In this document: one piece after another, positions 1-4,856 of the stretch | Layout: each line of letters starts with the position of its first letter | Numbering within the stretch: the first letter of the stretch is position 1 | Source of the DNA: an uncultured Prevotellaceae bacterium | Lineage (GTDB): Bacteria; Bacteroidota; Bacteroidia; Bacteroidales; Muribaculaceae | Length of the DNA stretch: 6,910 nucleotides | Direction of reading: 5' to 3' | Assembly (NCBI GenBank): GCA_946055125.1 | Contig: CAMGFF010000117.1 | Coordinates: 1-6,910 of the forward strand | Program-made: the position numbers and the translations under genes | Notes under the pieces: model-generated | What the model was told of the DNA's origin: nothing | What the model saw: only the letters and a program-made list of their open reading frames with translations | Databases searched by the model: none

Positions 1-11
1 GTGTTGTTGCT

Positions 12-89
12 TGGTGGGCGCTGACGGATTCGAACCGCCGACCCTCTGCTTGTAAGGCAGACGCTCTGAACCAGCTGAGCTAAGCGCCC
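12..89 (-). tRNA. tRNA-Val (anticodon UAC)
   Basis: Read on the minus strand this folds into a complete cloverleaf. The 7-bp acceptor stem is GGGCGCT with AGCGCCC, the D arm is closed by GCTC/GAGC with a 10-nt loop, the anticodon stem is TCTGC/GCAGA around the loop CTTACAA, and the T stem is GGCGG/CCGTC with loop TTCGAAT. The anticodon TAC (plus positions 52-54) reads GUA valine codons. The variable region is five bases. Discriminator A (15) is followed by CCA encoded in the DNA (12-14), so the 3' end need not be fully added by nucleotidyltransferase. A promoter lies just upstream. No further tRNA is visible in the 11 bases beyond it. Confidence 0.97.
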
Positions 90-133
90 TTGTTGCTTTT
101 TGCTGTGGGAGGTGTTTCCCTTGAAAAGCGATG

Positions 134-165
134 CAAAGTTAGGCACATTTTTTGAATCCTCCAAA
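134..165 (-). promoter_or_regulatory. Bacteroidetes-type promoter of the tRNA-Val gene
   Basis: On the minus strand the -7 element reads TAACTTTG (plus 134-141), a full match to TAnnTTTG. A TTTG at -33 (plus 162-165) lies 20 bp upstream of it, about the expected spacing. Transcription would start roughly 40 bases before the tRNA, leaving a short 5' leader to be trimmed by RNase P. Confidence 0.8.
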
Positions 166-248
166 TTTTTTGGCAAAAATTTTTCATTTTTGTGTGATTT
201 TTTTGAGAAATGCGTGAAAAATGGCGAAATGGGGGTGTGGTGGTGGAA

Positions 249-989
249 TTAGAGAGGGATTGCGGTGTCGTTGAGGAGGCGGGAGGCGAGGCGGGAGGCG
301 AGGCGGCGGTAGTCGCGTGAGCCGATAAACTGGAGGAGAGTGAGAGCGTGCTTCTCGTGGTGCATGTCGCTGCCGAGGAAGTCGATGAGGTCGTTCTCGA
401 GGAGCCACCAGGCGGTTTCGCGAGCTTGCGGGCCGAAGTAGCCGGAGAAAGAGAGGAGGTTGACCTGGAAGAGGACGCCGGCGTTGTGGAGCTGTGCGTA
501 TCGAGGACGGTTGAGGGCGTAGTAGGGGTAACGTTCGGGGTGTGCGATGATAGGGCTAAGGCGCTTTAGCTGGAGGTTGAAGATGAGTTCGTCCATTCCG
601 AGGATTTCTTGCTGGAAAGCGTTCTCGAGGAGGAGGAAGCCTCCGGGGAATGTGAGGAACTTTCCGGCCTTGAACTGTGCGAGGGAGAAGTCGTCGATGC
701 GGTATTCGGCGGCGAGGTCGATGCGCATATCCATTGCGGCGTCGTTCACGGCTTGGCAGAGGGTGGCGTGAGCGGGGCGTAGGGTCTCGGGTGTGTTCTC
801 GAATGTTGTCTGGGTGACGTGTGAGGTGGCGATAATACGGTTGATACCCATTTTTTGCTGAAGGCCGAGGAGGTGGAGAGATGTGGCTACGTCGGGCGAG
901 CCGTGGTCTACGCCCGGGAGGAGGTGGCAGTGCACGTCGGTGTGATAGAAGAGGGTGGAGGGCTTTTTGCGGAAGAAATTGAATAACAT
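249..989 (-). CDS. CpsB/YwqE-family tyrosine-protein phosphatase (PHP domain)
   Basis: A 246-residue protein, the usual length for this family, built as one PHP metallohydrolase domain. Family members dephosphorylate tyrosine-autokinases of the Wze/CpsD type that control capsule or exopolysaccharide export, using a metal cluster in the cytoplasm. Visible motifs are H20-x-H22 (TDVHCHLLPG), H57 (ATSHV), E95 (AAEY), H150 in IIAHPERY, and D208/H210 in GSDMH. The position next to the conserved Gly, normally the second Asp of DDG, is His (VDHGS, H29). No signal peptide or membrane helix is seen. The first ATG at 989 is used, giving a short basic N-terminus (FFRKKP) before the domain. It stands alone: no kinase or polysaccharide gene is in the window, and I found no clear promoter in 990-1123. 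The family assignment is firm; the tyrosine-phosphate substrate is inferred from the family. Confidence 0.85.
   Translation of the reverse strand: MLFNFFRKKPSTLFYHTDVHCHLLPGVDHGSPDVATSLHLLGLQQKMGINRIIATSHVTQTTFENTPETLRPAHATLCQAVNDAAMDMRIDLAAEYRIDDFSLAQFKAGKFLTFPGGFLLLENAFQQEILGMDELIFNLQLKRLSPIIAHPERYPYYALNRPRYAQLHNAGVLFQVNLLSFSGYFGPQARETAWWLLENDLIDFLGSDMHHEKHALTLLQFIGSRDYRRLASRLASRLLNDTAIPL
279..302. repeat. tandem 12-bp repeat inside the phosphatase gene
   Basis: Two perfect adjacent copies of GCGGGAGGCGAG, in frame with the minus-strand gene. They encode the repeated Leu-Ala-Ser-Arg of RRLASRLASRLLND near the C-terminus (about residues 228-240). Because the unit is a multiple of three, gain or loss of a copy would keep the frame. 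Confidence 0.85.
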
Positions 990-1123
990 GAATGAGAGAA
1001 TGATGAGGTTGATTATAATGTAATTATTTGAAAAATTCAGGATTTTCGAGTAATAAAAGAGTTGGAATTGCCAAAAAAAGTGAGTTAAGGAGTGAAAAAT
1101 TTCGTTTTGTGCTTGAAAATAAT
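990..1123. other. AT-rich divergent intergenic stretch, nothing recognised
   Basis: This is the part of the divergent gap that lies before the pycB promoter. It is AT-rich and has no ORF of note. I searched the minus strand for TAnnTTTG serving the phosphatase gene and found none, so that promoter remains unplaced. Confidence 0.5.
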
Positions 1124-1131
1124 TAATTTTG
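1124..1131 (+). promoter_or_regulatory. probable -7 element of the pycB promoter
   Basis: TAATTTTG is a full match to the Bacteroidetes -7 consensus TAnnTTTG, in an A/T-rich run followed by GCA, as is common for these promoters. A TTTG occurs at 1106-1109, but only 14 bp upstream, shorter than the usual 19-20, so the -33 element is weak or absent. A start a few bases downstream would give a leader of about 130 nt before the ATG at 1272. Confidence 0.6.
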
Positions 1132-1137
1132 CAGCCT

Positions 1138-1271
1138 GAAAAAGAAGGAAAGATTAAAGAAAAAGTGTTTTAGGTTATGCACACTAAGGTTAAGGCATTG
1201 CCGGAGGATTAGCCGGTGATGGCTTAGTCGGGTGGCCTGAAGCAAAAACGGACAGTAAATTTTGTTTATAT
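1138..1271 (+). other. long 5' leader of pycB with a GC-rich segment and a tiny ORF
   Basis: The leader is A/T-rich at both ends with a GC-rich block at about 1194-1247 that contains two CCGG tetramers and short partial dyads. A possible 11-codon ORF (MHTKVKALPED, 1177-1212) ends 59 bases before the main start. I could not fit the segment to any riboswitch I know, and no long stable stem is obvious. The main ATG follows an AT-rich stretch with no Shine-Dalgarno sequence. Confidence 0.35.
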
Positions 1272-3158
1272 ATGGTTCAGAAATTGAAAATCAGAGATTT
1301 GACCATGCGCGATGGTCAGCAGTCGTTGTTTGCGACCCGTATGCCGCAGGAGAGTATCGACAAGTTGTTGCCCTATTATAAGGAGGCTGGCTTCTATGCC
1401 ATAGAGGTGTGGGGAGGAGCCGTGCCCGACTCAGTGATGCGCTATCTTGGGGAGTGTCCTTGGAACCGTCTTCGCCGTGCGAGCGAGAAGGTTGAGGGAA
1501 GGTCGCTGCTGACGGCGCTTTCGCGAGGCCGCAATCTGTTTGGCTATGTGCCTTATCCCACAAAGGTGATAGAGGGCTTCTACAAGGAGGCGATAAAGAA
1601 CGGCCTGAATGTGATGCGCATCTTCGACGCGCTCAACGACCTTGACAACGTGCGCGAGTCGGTGGAGATAATCAACCGCCTTGGAGGCATACCCGATGGC
1701 GCGGTGTGCTACACAGTGGATCCCAAGCCCTTTGAGGAGAAGCGGTCGGGAGGTTTCCTGCACCGTCTGCTTGGCCGCACGAAGAAGGAGGAGCTGATAT
1801 TCACCGATGAGTATTTTGTGGAGAAGGCAAAGGCATTTGAGGCTATGGGCGCGAAGATTATCACGCTCAAGGATATGGCCGGCCTTGTGAACCCCGCGCG
1901 CCTTGCCACGCTCATGCCCAAGCTGAAGGCAGCGGTGAGCGTGCCTGTGGATTTCCACACGCACTGCACTCCGGGCTACGGACTGGCATCGTCGCTCATG
2001 GCGATAATCAATGGAGTGGATATTCTCGACACTAATATATGGTATTTCGGCGGCGGCTCGGCAGCACCGGCGCTTGAGCTTATCTATGTGTTCTGCAAGA
2101 AGCTCGGTGTGGAGGTGGAGGCCAACATGGAGGCCGTGGCCAAGATTCGCGTGGAGCTGAAGGAGATACGCAAGGGGCTGCACGACTTCGACTTGGTGAA
2201 GAACTTCCCCAACGACTTCGACCCGCTTAAGGACACACTGCCCGCCGAGGTTGACGCGCTCTTCGACAAGGCAATCGCCTGTGCGAAGGCCAACGACGAG
2301 GAGGCGCTGCTCGATGCCTGCCACGCCATAGAGGACTACTTTGGCTTCCCCAAGCCCAACCTCATAGTGAAGCACGCCGAGGTGCCTGGCGGAATGTACA
2401 GCAACATGGTGGCACAGCTCCGCCAGCTGAAGGCCGAGGAGGTGCTCGACGACGCGATGAAGCTCATCCCGAAGGTGCGCCGCGATGCCGGCCTTGTTCC
2501 GCTCGTGACGCCCACAAGCCAGATTGTAGGCTCGCAGGCAGTGAGCGTGGCCCTCGACCGCCAGAAGGGCAATGCTGACTACACCAACAAGTCGAACCAA
2601 TTCATCTCGCTCGTGAAGGGCGAGTATGGCCACACGCCGGTAGCCATCAAGCCTGAGTTCCGCGAGCAGATAACCGGCAGCAGCGAGGAGGTGCCCTACG
2701 ACGTGAACTCCTACGTGGCTCCCGAGAATCCCACGCTTGCCGACCTGGGTGGCGTGAAACTTGCGCAGAACGATGAGGAATACCTGCTTCTTGAGCTCCT
2801 GCCCACCGTGGCAAAGCCATTCCTGATGAAGCGCCGTGAGGAGGAATACAAGAAAACCGACGCCTACAAGGCGAAGGCGGCAAAGGCCGAGGCAGCAGCC
2901 AAGGCAGCCGAGGAGGCAGCGGCGCTGCTTGCTTCGATAACCGGCCCCACGCTGAATGCGCCGATGGGTGGCACGGTGATAGAAATACAGGTGAAGCCCG
3001 GCGACGACGTGAAGAAGGGGCAGCCCGTGCTCATGTATGAGGCGATGAAGATGCAGAACGAGATAGAGAGCGAGCTTGCCGGCAAGGTGAAGCGCATTCT
3101 CGTGAAGGAGGGCCAGGTGGTAGGCACCAACGACCCACTCATCGAGTTTGAGGACTAA
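1272..3158 (+). CDS. pyruvate carboxylase subunit B / oxaloacetate decarboxylase alpha subunit
   Basis: A 628-residue protein with three parts: an HMGL-like TIM-barrel carboxyltransferase (about 5-290), a conserved PYC_OADA region (about 290-515), and, after a Lys/Ala-rich linker (533-555), a C-terminal biotinyl carrier domain (about 558-627). It moves carboxyl between biotin and pyruvate/oxaloacetate in the cytoplasm. Metal and catalytic residues fit the family: D14 in RDGQQSLF, K200 in LKDMAG as the probable carboxylated lysine, and H229/H231 in DFHTHCTPGYG. Biotin would attach to K593 in EAMKM. Two stretches (about 152-176 and 309-362) look like insertions relative to enterobacterial OadA. 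No biotin carboxylase subunit and no OadB/OadG genes are nearby, so whether it serves a carboxylase or a sodium-pump decarboxylase is unresolved; pycB and oadA are the candidate names. A strong terminator follows 24 bases after the stop. Confidence 0.9.
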   Translation: MVQKLKIRDLTMRDGQQSLFATRMPQESIDKLLPYYKEAGFYAIEVWGGAVPDSVMRYLGECPWNRLRRASEKVEGRSLLTALSRGRNLFGYVPYPTKVIEGFYKEAIKNGLNVMRIFDALNDLDNVRESVEIINRLGGIPDGAVCYTVDPKPFEEKRSGGFLHRLLGRTKKEELIFTDEYFVEKAKAFEAMGAKIITLKDMAGLVNPARLATLMPKLKAAVSVPVDFHTHCTPGYGLASSLMAIINGVDILDTNIWYFGGGSAAPALELIYVFCKKLGVEVEANMEAVAKIRVELKEIRKGLHDFDLVKNFPNDFDPLKDTLPAEVDALFDKAIACAKANDEEALLDACHAIEDYFGFPKPNLIVKHAEVPGGMYSNMVAQLRQLKAEEVLDDAMKLIPKVRRDAGLVPLVTPTSQIVGSQAVSVALDRQKGNADYTNKSNQFISLVKGEYGHTPVAIKPEFREQITGSSEEVPYDVNSYVAPENPTLADLGGVKLAQNDEEYLLLELLPTVAKPFLMKRREEEYKKTDAYKAKAAKAEAAAKAAEEAAALLASITGPTLNAPMGGTVIEIQVKPGDDVKKGQPVLMYEAMKMQNEIESELAGKVKRILVKEGQVVGTNDPLIEFED

Positions 3159-3182
3159 AAGCATAGCAGTTAAGCTTAACAT

Positions 3183-3229
3183 AAAAAAGGGGACTCGTGC
3201 GCACATGCCTGGCGCCGGTCCCCTTTTTT
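3183..3229 (+). terminator. intrinsic terminator after pycB
   Basis: A perfect 12-bp inverted repeat, AAAAAAGGGGAC (3183-3194) with GTCCCCTTTTTT (3218-3229), encloses a 23-base loop that itself contains the palindromes GTGCGCAC and GGCGCC. The GC block followed by six T fits rho-independent termination. The matching A run makes it symmetric, so it could also stop transcription coming from the right. Confidence 0.9.
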
Positions 3230-3340
3230 GCCGCACTGTGGTAGTGAGAGAAAGCAGTGCGACAGGGCTCGGACAGAGGTGTGAAAAAGCCATTGAGTGA
3301 GAATTTTAGGGGAAAAAGTGGGATTTGGTGGCGAAAAGTT

Positions 3341-3370
3341 TTTGTAATTGGAAAAAAGTTAGTAAATTTG
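3341..3370 (+). promoter_or_regulatory. promoter of the L31 gene
   Basis: TTTG at 3341-3344 and TAAATTTG at 3363-3370 match the Bacteroidetes -33 and -7 elements with an 18-bp gap. The -7 is followed by GCA-type context (TTTGCAAG). Start of transcription near 3377 would give a leader of about 78 nt. Confidence 0.85.
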
Positions 3371-3390
3371 CAAGCCATTACGAAAAAAGC

Positions 3391-3409
3391 GTCGCGCCAC
3401 CAACGCGAC
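3391..3409 (+). promoter_or_regulatory. hairpin in the L31 mRNA leader
   Basis: GTCGCG (3391-3396) pairs perfectly with CGCGAC (3404-3409) around a 7-nt loop CCACCAA. It is the only GC-rich segment of an otherwise A-rich leader and sits about 45 nt before the start codon. Leaders of ribosomal protein genes often bind their own product; this role is inference here. The nearest T run begins about eight bases later, so it is a poor terminator. Confidence 0.5.
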
Positions 3410-3454
3410 AAAAGAATTTTTAGTAAGAAAAAAGAAAAAATAGGTAAGATAAAA

Positions 3455-3709
3455 ATGAAACAGGACATCCATCCCTCGAATTACCGCGAAGTGGTATTCA
3501 AAGACATGTCGAACGAGGAGATTTTCATCACTCGCTCCACAGTGGCATCGAAAGAAACAATTGAAGTAGAAGGCAAGACTTATCCCTTGGTTAAGCTTGA
3601 AATCACCAGCTCGTCGCACCCTTACTTCACAGGCAAGCAGAAGCTTGTGGACACCGCAGGACGTGTGGACAAGTTCATGCAGCGCTACGGCAAGCGCAAC
3701 AAGAAGTAA
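3455..3709 (+). CDS. rpmE2: 50S ribosomal protein L31, type B
   Basis: An 84-residue basic protein beginning MKQDIHPSNYREVVFKD, the hallmark N-terminus of bacterial L31. L31 sits at the central protuberance of the large subunit and forms a bridge to the small subunit. The paralogue type is B: it has no cysteine at all, so it lacks the zinc-binding Cys motif of type A, has a longer middle segment (TVASKETIEVEGKTYPLVKLEIT), and ends HPYFTGKQK...DTAGRVDKFMQRYGKRNKK. The frame is open upstream to 3257, but the ATG at 3455 is chosen because it gives the conserved N-terminus and lies downstream of the promoter. It is monocistronic, with its own promoter and terminator. In many bacteria the type B copy is made under zinc limitation; in Bacteroidetes it may simply be the only copy. 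I see no Zur-like site. Confidence 0.95.
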   Translation: MKQDIHPSNYREVVFKDMSNEEIFITRSTVASKETIEVEGKTYPLVKLEITSSSHPYFTGKQKLVDTAGRVDKFMQRYGKRNKK

Positions 3710-3731
3710 TCGCGGGCTGGAAAGAAAAGAT

Positions 3732-3783
3732 AAAGCTGAAGCGGGAGGACAACCTGATGGGTGGTTCTTCCGCTTCGGCTTTT
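3732..3783 (+). terminator. intrinsic terminator after the L31 gene
   Basis: A long stem runs from 3732-3754 to 3760-3782: 23 positions with one A/G mismatch (3751 with 3763) and a few G-T pairs, closed by a 5-base loop (3755-3759) and ending in TTTT (3780-3783). It begins 22 bases after the L31 stop codon. Confidence 0.9.
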
Positions 3784-3801
3784 GTGTGGGCACCGGTAGT
3801 T

Positions 3802-3819
3802 GGACGGGCCGGACGGGTC
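3802..3819. repeat. 9-bp tandem duplication
   Basis: GGACGGGCC at 3802-3810 is followed directly by GGACGGGTC at 3811-3819, one base different. It lies just left of the larger repeat cluster. Confidence 0.7.
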
Positions 3820-3820
3820 G

Positions 3821-3836
3821 GAAATTAAGGTGGGGT
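3821..3836 (+). repeat. left copy of a 16-bp direct repeat flanking the cluster
   Basis: GAAATTAAGGTGGGGT here matches GAAAATAAGGTGGGGT at 4097-4112 in 15 of 16 bases and in the same orientation. The two copies bracket 260 bp containing the palindromic repeats. Confidence 0.75.
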
Positions 3837-3858
3837 AGCCCAAAAAAAGAAGCAACAG

Positions 3859-4043
3859 CGTGTCGGATATACGCGATTATGTGTGTCAGCCGGCACCATC
3901 TTCGCAAAAAGAATTGGCAACTCGCTCCCCATAATCGCGTATCTCCGACACGCAATTGTGTCGCTTCTATCGACACCCCACACAGCGAGTACCTCCGGCA
4001 CTGGCTGTGTGGGGTTAAGCATAATCGCGTGCCGCCGGCACGC
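3859..4043. repeat. cluster of palindromic repeat units (CATAATCGCGT...CCGRCAC)
   Basis: Three copies of a 23-bp unit are seen: 3930-3952 in plus orientation, 3859-3881 inverted and matching in 22 of 23 bases, and 4020-4042 in plus orientation matching in 19 of 23. Each has a conserved core CATAATCGCGT and ends in CCGACACG or CCGGCACG. The first two form a large inverted repeat with a 48-bp spacer. Extra copies of CCGGCAC occur at 3890-3896 and 3995-4001. The third unit contains a local hairpin, GCGTGCC-gcc-GGCACGC (4027-4043). The make-up resembles REP/BIME-type intergenic repeats; membership of a genome-wide family is inference. Confidence 0.7.
3975..4015. repeat. perfect 12-bp hairpin within the repeat cluster
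   Basis: ACCCCACACAGC (3975-3986) and GCTGTGTGGGGT (4004-4015) are exact reverse complements around a 17-base loop that carries one CTCCGGCAC motif. Just left of it, GTGTCG-cttctat-CGACAC (3958-3976) forms another short dyad that shares its right arm with the beginning of this stem. There is no T run, so it is not a standard terminator. Confidence 0.75.
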
Positions 4044-4096
4044 TGCCCGGCTCCGCGGGCGGCAGGGCGACACACCCGCCGATTTCGGGTGCTTAC

Positions 4097-4112
4097 GAAA
4101 ATAAGGTGGGGT
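4097..4112 (+). repeat. right copy of the 16-bp direct repeat flanking the cluster
   Basis: GAAAATAAGGTGGGGT, the partner of 3821-3836, with one mismatch. The distance between equivalent bases of the two copies is 276 bp. Confidence 0.75.
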
Positions 4113-4122
4113 GTGGATAGAG

Positions 4123-4163
4123 GCAGGGTGTGTGCCTGAGTGGGGACCCGGCACACACCCTGC
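4123..4163. terminator. 14-bp perfect hairpin near the end of the sigma operon
   Basis: GCAGGGTGTGTGCC (4123-4136) pairs exactly with GGCACACACCCTGC (4150-4163) around a 13-base loop. It lies 60 bases beyond the stop codon of the minus-strand membrane-protein gene and is the strongest candidate for the operon's transcription end. The classic T run is missing on both sides: on the minus strand the next T-rich patch is about 20 bases away, and on the plus strand a run of eight T starts near 4182. It may instead be part of the repeat region or protect an mRNA 3' end. Confidence 0.5.
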
Positions 4164-4223
4164 GCGAAAAGTGCATGATGTATTTTTTTTGATTGAAGAT
4201 GTTGCCCGGTGTGTGGGAGGGGG

Positions 4224-4841
4224 TTATTCTTCGGGCTTTGTGAGGTCGTTGATTTGTGCAATCACCTCATCGTTGGTGCGCTGCATCTTGCGGTAGATGC
4301 TGAAGGCGAAGATGAGGCCGCAAATGCCGCCAATCACGCCGCCCACGAGCCCACCGGCGATAAAAGCCTGCTGGAACTCGCTTGTGGCCTCGGGGAGAGC
4401 ATTATATGCTTCAATGCCGGCCCACAGGAGCCACGCGATGATTGCGGGTACTGAGACAGCCATTTGCACGGCACGGCTGCGCTTCATGCGCAGGAGCTTG
4501 GTGACGGTGTCGACCAGGTTTCCGCGCAGGTAGTCGTCGTCGGTGATAGAGCTCACGTTGATGCGGTAGTCGGCAAATACGTCGATGCAGCACATTGCGA
4601 TTAGGAAAGCATAGTTCCACCAAGATATTCCACAAATAGGCACAATGGCAGACCATACCACTGCAATCACGGGGATTAGGCACACCTGTAGCACCACATA
4701 TTTCTTTATCCACGTCATTTTCTTCTTCATTGCGTCGATAATGAGGCGGTCGTTCACTATTTCTTGCTTCGCGAGCTGAGCCTTGAGGTCTTCGAGCTGG
4801 CGGCGCATGGTTTCGAGTTCGTTAATATTGTCGTTGTTCAT
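4224..4841 (-). CDS. membrane protein of unknown function, paired with the ECF sigma factor
   Basis: I do not recognise a named family. The 205-residue protein has a charged N-terminal segment (about 8-40, ELETMRRQLEDLKAQLAKQE) likely to form a coiled coil. Four hydrophobic stretches follow at about 47-69, 74-90, 126-144 and 160-183; the last is glycine-rich (GGLVGGVIGGICG). A short charged tail ends at TKPEE. With no signal peptide and four helices, both ends should lie in the cytoplasm. It begins 15 bases after the sigma factor's stop codon, so the two are almost certainly co-transcribed. By position it could be a membrane anti-sigma or sensor, with the coiled coil contacting the sigma factor, but it lacks a recognisable anti-sigma domain such as the zinc-binding HxxxCxxC motif. 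The start at 4841 is the only sensible ATG and has no Shine-Dalgarno sequence. Confidence 0.8.
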   Translation of the reverse strand: MNNDNINELETMRRQLEDLKAQLAKQEIVNDRLIIDAMKKKMTWIKKYVVLQVCLIPVIAVVWSAIVPICGISWWNYAFLIAMCCIDVFADYRINVSSITDDDYLRGNLVDTVTKLLRMKRSRAVQMAVSVPAIIAWLLWAGIEAYNALPEATSEFQQAFIAGGLVGGVIGGICGLIFAFSIYRKMQRTNDEVIAQINDLTKPEE

Positions 4842-4856
4842 AATATTATGTGATTT

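Larger units (their letters stand above)
3784..4223. other. 440-bp repeat-rich convergent intergenic region, no gene
   Basis: This stretch lies between the ends of the plus-strand L31 gene and the minus-strand sigma operon. It is much more GC-rich than the other intergenic DNA here. Short frames are open on both strands, but they follow the repeats, resemble no protein I know, and have no promoter. What it holds is repeats: a 9-bp tandem duplication, 16-bp flanking direct repeats, a palindromic repeat cluster and two long perfect hairpins, listed separately. Confidence 0.7.

Noticed and set aside
163..182. AT-only dyad AAATTTTT-tggc-AAAAATTT as terminator of the phosphatase gene
   Set aside because: There is no GC content in the stem, and its left end overlaps the -33 element of the tRNA promoter. 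It is a by-product of the A/T tracts.
184..771. Short frames opposite the phosphatase gene
   Set aside because: They are low-complexity shadows (Arg/Pro/Glu-rich) of a gene with a clear PHP domain.
1257..1264. Second possible -7 element just before the pycB start
   Set aside because: AAATTTTG misses the first T of TAnnTTTG and would place the transcription start at the ATG itself. The site at 1124-1131 is a full match.
3232..3261. 7-bp dyad CGCACTG/CAGTGCG after the pycB terminator
   Set aside because: The stem is short with a 16-base loop and no T run, and a much stronger terminator lies immediately before it.
1431..3293. 620-codon open frame antisense to the carboxyltransferase gene
   Set aside because: It lies wholly over a well-recognised protein, its translation is a Leu/His/Arg-rich shadow with no domain, and it has no promoter of its own. 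Such frames arise from the codon bias of the real gene.
3859..4043. CRISPR array
   Set aside because: The units differ in orientation and spacing (48 bp then 67 bp) and diverge from each other, and no cas gene is present.
3825..4154. 109-codon minus-strand frame and matching plus-strand frames in the repeat region
   Set aside because: The apparent repeated peptides (ACRRHAIM / ACRRYAIM) come directly from the palindromic DNA repeats read through. There is no start signal, and no recognisable protein family.
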